Shown here piece after piece: positions 17,901 through 24,975 of a stretch of 52,415 nt of DNA. Under the pieces are notes generated by a model. It was not told the origin of the DNA and ran no database searches. It worked only from the letters and a program-made list of their open reading frames with translations. Position numbers and translations under genes: made by a program. The stretch covers positions 1 through 52,415 of the forward strand of contig JAQTQE010000001.1 in assembly GCA_028712365.1 (NCBI GenBank). The letters run 5' to 3'. Every line of letters starts with the position of its first letter. The first letter of the stretch is position 1. The stretch comes from a bacterium. Lineage in GTDB: Bacteria > CAYTYR01 > UBA6262.

Positions 17901-18797
17901 TTTGATATCACTGAGCGTAAAAAACAGGAACAGAGATATAAAGCGGTAATTGAAACGTCCATTGACGGATTCTGGATGACAGACCTCCAGGGCAATATTA
18001 TTGAGGTGAATGATTCTTATTGTAAGATGATAGGTTATAGCCAGGCTGAACTGCTTAAAATGAAAATATTCGACTTGGAGGTTACTGAAAAGCCGGCAGA
18101 AGTGCAAGCTCATATTAGCAAGATAATGGAAACCGGCAATGACCGGTTTGAAACCAAACACAAACGCCAAGACGGGTCAATTATAGATGTTTGGATCAGC
18201 GTTACCTATCTTCGAGAAACTGACTGCATGTTCGTATTTGCCAGTGATATAACTGAGCGCAAGAGGGCGGAGGAAGCCTTACGGGTAAGCGAAAACCGTT
18301 ACCGGTTGCTCGCGGAGAATGCGACAGATGTCATTTGGACAGTGGATCTGGAGATGAATCCGACATATATCAGCCCTTCGATCACACGCTTGGTGGGCTA
18401 TACTGTAGACGAAGCTATGAAAAGATCTATGGCCGAAACTTTTACGCCGCGGTCCTATGAACTTGCCCAAAAAGTATTTGCCGAAGAATTGGCTCGTGAA
18501 AAAGCAGGAATGAAAGATATCTCCCGGTCGCGGGCCCTGGAAATAGAATTGAATCATAAGAACGGTTCCATAGTTATCGCGGAGATCGTCTTTAATTTTT
18601 TGCGCGATGCGGACAATCGGCCGCAGGGTATCCTGGCCATGGCTCGTGATGTCACTGAACGCACCAGGATGAATGCCGAACTGCAAAAACGGATGAACGA
18701 ACTGGACCGGTTCAATAAGGTGACGATGGAACGGGAAAAACGAATCATCGAACTGAAGAAAAAAGTGAAGGACCTGGAGCAAAAAGCCCATGGATAA
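14916..18797 (+). CDS. Giant soluble multi-PAS/GAF sensor without output domain
   Basis: 1293 residues, no signal peptide or membrane span. I count nine PAS domains and one GAF-like domain: PAS 5-120, GAF about 125-245, then PAS at about 255-370, 372-490, 495-620, 630-750, 755-870, 880-1005, 1008-1125 and 1130-1250. Seven of the PAS units end in the PAS-C hallmark D-I/V-T-E-R. There is no HisKA, HATPase, GGDEF, EAL or methyl-accepting domain. The protein ends in a coiled coil around FNKVTMEREKRIIELKKKV, a terminal motif also found at the end of the next gene. It probably signals by dimerising with or docking onto the kinase two genes downstream. It overlaps the next gene by 8 bases. PAS ligands (redox, light, small molecules) cannot be told. 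Confidence 0.9.
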   Translation: MVDDKDIYKLISETIHEGLLELDLHGKIVQANPAALVMLGFTLAELIQKTHRDLTPTKWHQQESQNIQEATLSQGKPIRIEQEYLRKNGSVFPVALEPLLITDDDKKPVKILILFQDLTIQKEQEQSQQTRQRQLNSLSLIIKKLQENSSIEQTIHFILEALVAAMTHSHLAVPLIALEDETFSTNRYSDDLEYGLTSSLYINGREAGEVTVYYSENAPFVLPDEQNILDAVANTLGIWLSLKSAGQELADYEEQYRTIFDAMADGFALYEMRNDGQELIVRDWNRAAEKMYNLLRPDVLGQDIRKFFPAMEKNGLYKTIVECAQAGEAKTLPLVHYQDEQRDQYVHNIIYPVGDKVAAIFRDVTAAEKVRQDLMNSEQKYRSLIEGSAEAIYLHSLDPANPRFVDINERACQMLHYTRAELLALGPAKIDSPENAALVPERVAKVLKDGRALFESEHITKEGQHIPVEINTSVVEISGQKYILSFARDITERKQAVAALKENQRFLNNIVENIPDMIFVKEAETLRFKLFNKAGETLIGHSRGNLYGKNDYDFFPQDEADHFVKKDREVLNGKKELDIPEEKILTKDKGERVLHTKKIPILDEKGAPVYLLGISEDITERKRTEELLRKKDEELSTILDSSPAMIFYKDKDNKFVRVNQAMAKSMGLTKEQLEGQSLFGLYPKEEAEKYWQDDRAVMDSGQPKLNIVEHMQTQAGKKWVQTDKIPYKNEKGEIIGIVGFAVDITERKIAAEEIVKAAQEWASTFDAMSDGVSIQSLDYTILNVNRMMCQMLGKTREEIVGRKCYEIFHNQDSPLSGCPVEKFASSRKEEHVELFEPTLNRWISVTVSPIMDETGKVAKIVHLVRDITERKQTEELIRQSEIQYRTLVNNLPGAVYRCVNDPDWTMYFISDTIEALSGYPAADFIDNKERTYNSIIYPDDRDMVYDLIQQKIKTRDPYALDYRLLHRDGTIRWVTEKGQGIYDDKGALLWLDGAIFDITERKKQEQRYKAVIETSIDGFWMTDLQGNIIEVNDSYCKMIGYSQAELLKMKIFDLEVTEKPAEVQAHISKIMETGNDRFETKHKRQDGSIIDVWISVTYLRETDCMFVFASDITERKRAEEALRVSENRYRLLAENATDVIWTVDLEMNPTYISPSITRLVGYTVDEAMKRSMAETFTPRSYELAQKVFAEELAREKAGMKDISRSRALEIELNHKNGSIVIAEIVFNFLRDADNRPQGILAMARDVTERTRMNAELQKRMNELDRFNKVTMEREKRIIELKKKVKDLEQKAHG

Positions 18798-19638
18798 TAA
18801 TAAAATCAGTTTGCCGGTGCTGCCATCTACTCTACTTGTTTTGATTTTATTGCTGGTTTTCGAAGTTTTGAAAACCGAAATATTTGTGATCAAGGGGCTC
18901 TGGTTGTCACGTTTATCGACGATCATTGTAGTGACCTTGGGAGTGTCTATCTTTCTGCTCTGGCTAAAACAGGCCATTATCAGGCATTACCAGGAGTTTA
19001 ACCAGGAACTGCAGAATGCCCATATCTCAGAGGCCGCAGCTAATCAACAACTGCAGGCGACAAACCAGGAATTGCAAGCGATGGAAAATGAATTGCGGTT
19101 GACCAATGACCAACTGGAACAACAAAAGCAAGACCTGGACCTGCTGGTACAGACCATACCTGAAGGGATCATCAGGACCGATGTCAAAGGCAAAGTGCTT
19201 TTCTGCAATAAACGGATCTTGGAAGAAACCGGATTGAACCAGGAAGATATATTAAACAAGGATATCAAGAACATAGTATCGCTGGATGACCGCCCGGCTT
19301 TTGCCCAGGAATTTGAAAGGGTATTTGTCCAGGGCACGATCAAAGAATTGTCTTTTCACAGTCGTCAAGGAACACAGGTACTGGCTGATGTGGTTTTGTT
19401 GAAGGATAAAAGGGGCCAGGTTAGCGGGACCCTCAGCGCGATCAGGGAATTTTCCAAAACCGGTAAGATCATTGAAGAACTGGACAACTCCAGGAAAGAA
19501 CTGCGCCAGAAGATCGAGGAAATGCAGTTACTGCACCGGACTACGATCGACCGCGAAAAAAGGATCATTGGATTGAAAGAACAGGTCGAGGCATTAAAAC
19601 AGGAACTGGCTAAAAACAGAGACGGACAAATCCTATGA
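18790..19638 (+). CDS. Membrane-anchored PAS protein with coiled coils, no output domain
   Basis: 282 residues. Two membrane helices lie at the N-terminus (about 8-28 and 38-57). A Gln/Glu-rich coiled coil follows (NQELQNAHISEAAANQQLQ onward), then one PAS domain (about 115-235, with VQTIPEGIIRTDVKGKVLFCN), then a second coiled coil ending TTIDREKRIIGLKEQVEALK. The end matches the C-terminal motif of the preceding 1293-residue protein, so the two may share a binding partner or hetero-dimerise. It overlaps the genes on both sides (8 and 4 bases), so all three are translated as a unit. Confidence 0.82.
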   Translation: MDNNKISLPVLPSTLLVLILLLVFEVLKTEIFVIKGLWLSRLSTIIVVTLGVSIFLLWLKQAIIRHYQEFNQELQNAHISEAAANQQLQATNQELQAMENELRLTNDQLEQQKQDLDLLVQTIPEGIIRTDVKGKVLFCNKRILEETGLNQEDILNKDIKNIVSLDDRPAFAQEFERVFVQGTIKELSFHSRQGTQVLADVVLLKDKRGQVSGTLSAIREFSKTGKIIEELDNSRKELRQKIEEMQLLHRTTIDREKRIIGLKEQVEALKQELAKNRDGQIL

Positions 19639-22600
19639 GAATGGTCAGTATCAGAGAAAAAATGCTAGTGAATAACTTAATGCTGACTTGCGTGATCCTG
19701 GCCAGTGTCAGTGTCTATACGTATTACTCTGTTTCTTCGATCCGCAAACAGACTATTGCTGAAGAACTGAATGGCCGCGCCCTGATCATTGCCAGCAATA
19801 TGGCCAAAGAAATCAAGGAAGAAGCGGGTGCCTTGTCAGAATTGGCGCATAGTTATAATTTTGTAAGTCCTCTCCAACAGGCTAACGCGGCTTATGGCAA
19901 TATACCTGACCGGCAACGCTATTTTACCGCCCAGGACCGGCAATGGCTGACTGCGGCCCCGGGAGCGCCAATAGTAAAAAAATATACTGATTCCCCAGTT
20001 GGCATCCATTTGAAAAGATATGACGATATAATGGAAAAGGCCAGTGAGGTTTTCATTACTGACCGGTACGGCGGACTGGTAGCTGCTTCGGGTAAAACCA
20101 CGGATTTTTACCAGGCTGATGAAGGCTGGTGGCAAAAAACATTTAATAATGACACCGGTATACCTTATGTCGGCCAGATCGAATTTGATGAATCGAGCCA
20201 AACCTGGTCGATCCCGATCTGTTTGCCTATCCGTGATGCCCGTGGCAATACTATTGGCGTACTGAAAGAAGTTTTTAATATCAAACATGAACTGGAGGGT
20301 ATGGAAACACTGAACAATATTCCCGGCAGTATCGCGGTATTGACTGACCAGGCCGGAAATATTATGATCAGGGACTTAAGAAGACGGGTATCCGGGATCG
20401 CTTTTAATAAGGAGGTGAAAGAACTGATCGTCTCCGGAGCAAAATCCTGGGTTGTCGGTTCAGATATTAACAATCACAGCGCTATCATTACTTACGCGGT
20501 CGTAAAAAATGAGATACTGCAGGCCAATAACCTGCAGTGGATAATCTGCTTATCCCAGGAAACCGCTATCGCTTACGCCCCGATCAGGCAAATGTTCGCC
20601 TGGCAATTCGCTTTGGCCGTAGGATTGCTTCTAGTGCTGATACCTTTCAATATATTTTTTAGCCGACGGATAGTTGATTCGATCGCGCAACTACAGCAGG
20701 CGATGCAACGGGCTTCCACTGGGGACCTGAATTACCGGCCTAATATCAAGACCGGTGATGAGATCGAAGAATTGGCCCAGTCTTTCAATTGGATGATCAC
20801 TGACCTGAAAACCGCCCACCAGGAAATAACCGACCGGAAGTTGTTTTTTGAGAATATTATTAACAATATGAGCGATTCACTGGTAGTTCTGCATAATGAC
20901 GGGACTATCCGGGAAGTGAACAATATAACCCTGAAACTCCTGGGCTATACCCGGGAAGAGCTGACCAATAAAACCGTGGATATATTATTCCAGGAAGGGG
21001 AAAGCGTCGAAATACTGACTGACTTGCTGGCCAAGACCAGACGGAATCCGACCAGTAATGTGGTTGTGAAATACCGTACCAAGACCCTGGTGCCTATCCC
21101 GGTCAGCCTTTCCTGCACCATGGTCAGGGACAAGAAAAATGAAATTGACGGAATGATCCTGGTTGGGACCGACCTGCGGGAAAACCTGCAGATGATCGAA
21201 GAACTTAATAATTCCAAGTCAGCCCTGGAACACTATAGTTCGTCCCTGGAAGAAAAGATCAGGGAAAGGACCAAAAACCTGGAACAAGCTTTACAGGAAG
21301 CTAAGGAGTCCAGGGAAGTAATGCTTTCGCTGTTGGAAGATTTCGAGGAAAACAGGAAAGAAATGGAAGTAATGCAAGGGAAACTTTTAGAATGGAATGA
21401 AAAGATCTCGGTGCTGGTTGAATCGTTAAATGAAGGCGTGATCATGCTGGATGAAAACGGCGAAATCGCCATCCATAATGAGATGTCCCAGCGGCTCTTG
21501 GGAGTGAAAGATGAAAAGTGGGATAGGAATAAGATCCTGGAGATGCTGACTGACCTGGGTTTGGACCTGAAGCTCGTAGAGTCATGGGAAAAGAGCAAAT
21601 TTACCAGTAAAGAAGTGAAAATAAGCGAAAATCCTAACCGGATCCTGCATTTTGATATAGCTCCTGTTTTTAAAGAAGGGAAAAAGATCATTGGTTTGTC
21701 TTTAGCTTTTCGGGATGTGACCAGGCAAAAAGAAATAGAGCGGCTTAAAACCGAATTTATTTCCACGGTATCCCATGAATTAAGAACCCCGATCACCTGT
21801 ATCCGTGAATCCATTTCCCAGATAATGGAAGGGATCAAGGGTGAGGTCAATCCCGGACAGAAAGAGTTCCTGAACATTGCCACGGATGAAATCGACCGGT
21901 TGACCCGGATCATCAATGACTTGCTGGATATTTCGAAGATCGAAGCAGGCAAAGTTAGTTTGAATAAAACAGAGCATGATATTGTGCCGGTGATCAAAGC
22001 CGTAGTTAAGAATCTGGAAGTGGAGGGCCGTGACCGGCAGATCGCTCTGGAAATGCACCTGGGCATGCCTGGTTTTTCTTTATACTTTGATGAAGATCGG
22101 ATCAAACAGGTCCTTAGCAACCTGATCGATAATGCTATAAAATTCTCGATTGACCAGGGTAAGGTTGATATCTTCCTGATGGACAAAGGCGGAGAGATCG
22201 AGATCATGGTGGAAGACCATGGCCGGGGCATATCCGCAGAGAATTTCCATAAAATATTTGACCGGTTCGAACAGATCAACCGGACCGCAGGACCAGGCTA
22301 TCGCGGTACCGGGCTGGGCTTGCCGATCAGCAAAAGCCTGATCGAAATGCATGGCGGAACTATCCGTGTTCAAAGCGAACCGGGTAAAGGCAGCAAGTTC
22401 ATTTTTACCTTGCCTAAATTATCGGCGGATACGGTGTTTTATGATCTTTTCAGGGAACAATTGGATAAAGCCAAAAAAGAATATGAAAACCTGGCGTTGG
22501 TCCTGATCGGGCTGAAAGCCGGGCCAGACCAGGAGGGGGGATCGAGCCTGGACGCGGTGGAAGCGGCAGCCAGGTATACGGTCAGGCGGGCGGATGATTT

Positions 22601-22808
22601 GGTGCTGCGTTTTGAAGGCCGTACCTTGGTCGCGGTATTGGTGCGGTCGGCCCGGCCGGGGGCTGTTTCCCTGCAGCAACGGATATGGGAGCTAATCCGG
22701 GGGAAACAAGTCAATATCGATAATCTGTCTTTTGCCATAGTCGTATATCCGGAAGATGGTAATGAAGCGTTAGCATTACTGCGTCTGGCCAAGAATAAAT
22801 TAGGATAA
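19635..22808 (+). CDS. Hybrid sensor histidine kinase: Cache-HAMP-PAS-PAS-HisKA-HATPase with degenerate GGDEF tail
   Basis: 1057 residues. An N-terminal membrane helix (about 12-32) is followed by a periplasmic double-Cache-like domain (to about 320), a second helix (FALAVGLLLVLIPFNIFF), HAMP, PAS (about 400-520), a coiled coil and another PAS-like domain (about 590-700). HisKA has phospho-acceptor H714 in STVSHELRTP. HATPase shows NLIDNAIKFS, DHGRGIS and GTGLGLPI. About 130 extra residues follow the kinase and read like a diguanylate-cyclase fold (LDAVEAAARYTVRRADDLVLRF, then FAIVVYPEDGNEALALLRLA). The active-site GGDEF position reads EGRTL (residues 994-998), so cyclase activity is unlikely. 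Its stop lies 10 bases before the receiver gene, its likely partner. Confidence 0.9.
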   Translation: MRMVSIREKMLVNNLMLTCVILASVSVYTYYSVSSIRKQTIAEELNGRALIIASNMAKEIKEEAGALSELAHSYNFVSPLQQANAAYGNIPDRQRYFTAQDRQWLTAAPGAPIVKKYTDSPVGIHLKRYDDIMEKASEVFITDRYGGLVAASGKTTDFYQADEGWWQKTFNNDTGIPYVGQIEFDESSQTWSIPICLPIRDARGNTIGVLKEVFNIKHELEGMETLNNIPGSIAVLTDQAGNIMIRDLRRRVSGIAFNKEVKELIVSGAKSWVVGSDINNHSAIITYAVVKNEILQANNLQWIICLSQETAIAYAPIRQMFAWQFALAVGLLLVLIPFNIFFSRRIVDSIAQLQQAMQRASTGDLNYRPNIKTGDEIEELAQSFNWMITDLKTAHQEITDRKLFFENIINNMSDSLVVLHNDGTIREVNNITLKLLGYTREELTNKTVDILFQEGESVEILTDLLAKTRRNPTSNVVVKYRTKTLVPIPVSLSCTMVRDKKNEIDGMILVGTDLRENLQMIEELNNSKSALEHYSSSLEEKIRERTKNLEQALQEAKESREVMLSLLEDFEENRKEMEVMQGKLLEWNEKISVLVESLNEGVIMLDENGEIAIHNEMSQRLLGVKDEKWDRNKILEMLTDLGLDLKLVESWEKSKFTSKEVKISENPNRILHFDIAPVFKEGKKIIGLSLAFRDVTRQKEIERLKTEFISTVSHELRTPITCIRESISQIMEGIKGEVNPGQKEFLNIATDEIDRLTRIINDLLDISKIEAGKVSLNKTEHDIVPVIKAVVKNLEVEGRDRQIALEMHLGMPGFSLYFDEDRIKQVLSNLIDNAIKFSIDQGKVDIFLMDKGGEIEIMVEDHGRGISAENFHKIFDRFEQINRTAGPGYRGTGLGLPISKSLIEMHGGTIRVQSEPGKGSKFIFTLPKLSADTVFYDLFREQLDKAKKEYENLALVLIGLKAGPDQEGGSSLDAVEAAARYTVRRADDLVLRFEGRTLVAVLVRSARPGAVSLQQRIWELIRGKQVNIDNLSFAIVVYPEDGNEALALLRLAKNKLG

Positions 22809-22818
22809 CGGAGGGAAA

Positions 22819-23202
22819 GTGGCTTTTAATAAAAAAATATTAGTAGTGGATGATGAACCTCATGTGCGGATCCTCTTAAAATCAAGAATGGAAGCCAATG
22901 GCTTTAATGTGGTCACGGCCTATGGCGGCATGCAAGCTCTGGAAAAAGTAAAAGAAGAGAAACCAGACCTGATCCTGCTGGATATTGTCATGCCGGATCT
23001 CAATGGGTATGAGGTAGCCAAGCAATTGAAAGCGGATCCGGAGACAGCTAAGATCCCGGTCATTATTTTTACTGCGTCCAATGTCCGGGAACTGGAAGAA
23101 CAATGCCGGGCTTTGGGAGTTGATTATATAATTATGAAACCTTTTTCGCCGGAAGTGTTACTGGGCATGGTCAAGGATCTATTTAAGAGGAATGAATTAT
23201 AA
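22819..23202 (+). CDS. Single-domain response regulator (CheY-like receiver)
   Basis: 127 residues, receiver domain only. The acidic pocket is D11-D12, the phospho-acceptor is D55 in LILLDIVMP, T85 is in IIFTAS and K107 in MKPF: all active residues are present. The start is GTG 22819 with a strong ggaggg site. It is the last gene of the PAS/kinase operon and probably receives phosphate from the kinase just upstream. With no DNA-binding or enzymatic domain it must act through protein contact, or pass phosphate on. Confidence 0.93.
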   Translation: MAFNKKILVVDDEPHVRILLKSRMEANGFNVVTAYGGMQALEKVKEEKPDLILLDIVMPDLNGYEVAKQLKADPETAKIPVIIFTASNVRELEEQCRALGVDYIIMKPFSPEVLLGMVKDLFKRNEL

Positions 23203-23229
23203 TCCATTTGTTTACCGGGGGAGAAATGA

Positions 23230-23314
23230 ACCCCGTTAGACCTGAGCGGTCTGGGGGAATTTAAGAATAACATTACAGATATATTGAAATTATATAATGG
23301 AGGTCTAACGGGGT
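23230..23314 (+). promoter_or_regulatory. Long-range hairpin enclosing the ribosome site and start of the next gene
   Basis: accccgttagacct (23230-23243) is the perfect reverse complement of aggtctaacggggt (23301-23314). The 3' arm covers most of the Shine-Dalgarno (ggaggt, 23299-23304) and the first two bases of the GTG start (23313). In RNA this would hide the translation start, suggesting a thermometer, a switch or control by upstream translation. No T-run follows, so it is not a terminator. Confidence 0.65.
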
Positions 23315-24545
23315 GAAACGAATAATTTATTTTTATTGTGTGTTGATGTTAATCATTTTCAACGTTACGTCGGCGTGGGCGCGGAGCAAGGTGGAGATCG
23401 CGAAAAACGTGATGGGACAGTACCAGCTCCTGGTTAACGGGCAATTATATTTTATTCGCGGGGTTTGTTATCATCCTGTGCCGATCGGCGGCAATGCTGA
23501 TTATAATTTCTGCGGTGATCAGAACCGGCCCTGGTTATTGGACGGGCAGATGATGAAAGAAGCCGGTATTAATACGGTCCGTTTTTACCAGCCGGGAGAA
23601 AATATCTACCAGACCAAAAGGGTGATCACCGATCTGTATAAGAACTTTGAGATCAGCACTATCATGGGTCACTGGCTGGATTGGTGGCAGGCAGATTATG
23701 CCAATCCCCAATTCCAGGAACTAGTGACCAAAGAAGTGTTGGACATGGTCAGGGCATATAAAGATACACCAGGCCTGCTCATGTGGGTCCTGGGCAATGA
23801 AAATAATTATTCTTTCGGACCCCAGAAAATTAATTACTGGACCAGCCCGGAACTGGAAAGGATCAGTGATCCCTATAAGAAAAAGATCGCTCAAGCCAAG
23901 ATCTACTATTCTTTTGTCAATAAACTGGCTGGCAAGATCAAACAGCTCGATCCTGATCACCTGGTAGTTTTAGGTAACGGGGACCTGGCCACGGTCTCTG
24001 TGGCCGCGCAATACAATTCTCATATCGATGTATTGGGATCAGTCTGCTACCGTGGTAAAAGCTTCGGTAATTTCTGGCGGGAAACTGACCGGGAATGGAA
24101 AAAACCGGTGCTCATGCTTGAATTCGGCTGTGACGCTTATGATGCTTATAAAAAGTGCGAAGACCAGCAGGTCCAGGCTGATTTTGTCAAAAGCCAGTGG
24201 AAAGAAATAGCGGAAAATGCCATGGGCGGCCTGGGTTTTGGTAATTCCCTGGGCGGTTTCCTTTTTGAGTGGTGCGATGAATGGTGGAAACGCGAAGGCG
24301 GCAGTTTGACCGAACAAGATACTGATGCCTGCTGGTCCAATGGCGCCTATTGGAAAGATATAAAAGCGGAAAGCAATATGAATATGAATGAAGAATGGTG
24401 GGGTATGGTCGCCCAGGACAAAACCATAATCAATGGCTTGAATATGCGCCAGCCGCGACTGGTTTATGAAGTGATCCAGCAAATGTTCACCGGGAAGAAA
24501 ATTAAAAGGGAAATTAAAATAATGGGTAAGGAGAAGAAAAAATGA
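23313..24545 (+). CDS. Secreted clan GH-A glycoside hydrolase (GH2-TIM-barrel-like)
   Basis: 410 residues with a signal peptide (1-23, ending SAWA). The barrel opens with LVNGQLYFIRGVCYHP and MKEAGINTVRFY, as in the catalytic domain of GH2/GH5-like enzymes. The acid/base is E163 in WVLGNENNYS and the nucleophile is E270 in PVLMLEFGCDAY. The sugar-binding domains flanking true GH2 beta-galactosidases are absent, so it is a stand-alone barrel. Substrate unknown. The start is GTG 23313 with ggaggt upstream, both inside a predicted hairpin. The C-terminus is basic (KKIKREIKIMGKEKKK). The stop overlaps the Hsp20 start (ATGA), an odd partner for a secreted enzyme. Confidence 0.82.
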   Translation: MKRIIYFYCVLMLIIFNVTSAWARSKVEIAKNVMGQYQLLVNGQLYFIRGVCYHPVPIGGNADYNFCGDQNRPWLLDGQMMKEAGINTVRFYQPGENIYQTKRVITDLYKNFEISTIMGHWLDWWQADYANPQFQELVTKEVLDMVRAYKDTPGLLMWVLGNENNYSFGPQKINYWTSPELERISDPYKKKIAQAKIYYSFVNKLAGKIKQLDPDHLVVLGNGDLATVSVAAQYNSHIDVLGSVCYRGKSFGNFWRETDREWKKPVLMLEFGCDAYDAYKKCEDQQVQADFVKSQWKEIAENAMGGLGFGNSLGGFLFEWCDEWWKREGGSLTEQDTDACWSNGAYWKDIKAESNMNMNEEWWGMVAQDKTIINGLNMRQPRLVYEVIQQMFTGKKIKREIKIMGKEKKK

Positions 24546-24952
24546 GTAGTCCCAAAGAGGATCTATTCAGTAATTTCAGCGTGCTTTCTTATGAAATGAA
24601 TAAATTCTTTAACCAATTGCTGAAAGGTAAAACTCCTCCCCGCATGAGCTGCCGGCAAACCTGGTGTCCGCCGTGCGATGTCTATGAAACTCCCCGGAAT
24701 ATCACGGTCTGCCTGGAAGTCCCCGGGATCCGGCGCAAGGATTTCACGGTGGAAGTAAATAACAATGTTTTATTAATCCGCGGTAGGCGCCGGGAAACCC
24801 GCTCAGTTGTCAAGACCAATTACCATCAAATGGAAATACATTATGGTGTTTTTGAAAGGATCGTGCCGCTGCCGGCTGGTATCAATACTGCTAAAATTAA
24901 AGTAAAATGCGCGAACGGATTTATTGAGATAACCGTACCCAGGAAAAAATAA
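24542..24952 (+). CDS. Small heat-shock protein, Hsp20/alpha-crystallin family
   Basis: 136 residues. The alpha-crystallin domain covers about 45-136: PPCDVYETPRNITVCLEVPGI, then the signature VNNNVLLIRGRRR and AKIKVKCANGFIEITVPRK. It holds unfolding proteins in the cytoplasm. The N-terminal arm contains two extra Cys (SCRQTWCPPC), unusual in this family and possibly redox-sensitive or metal-binding. The C-terminal I-X-I anchor that follows the domain in many members is missing: the protein ends at VPRKK. It is coupled to the glycosidase by ATGA and lies 23 bases before Lon, a fitting proteostasis neighbour. No CIRCE element is seen. Confidence 0.92.
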   Translation: MSSPKEDLFSNFSVLSYEMNKFFNQLLKGKTPPRMSCRQTWCPPCDVYETPRNITVCLEVPGIRRKDFTVEVNNNVLLIRGRRRETRSVVKTNYHQMEIHYGVFERIVPLPAGINTAKIKVKCANGFIEITVPRKK

Positions 24953-24975
24953 CTTAATCCAGACGAGGAGCCCGT

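Noticed and set aside
21233-22279. 348-codon open frame on the - strand inside the large histidine kinase
   Set aside because: Ser/Ile-rich translation typical of the complement of a kinase core; no motifs.
22420-22808. Active diguanylate cyclase
   Set aside because: The fold-like pattern is there but GGDEF is replaced by EGRTL, so catalytic and metal residues are missing.
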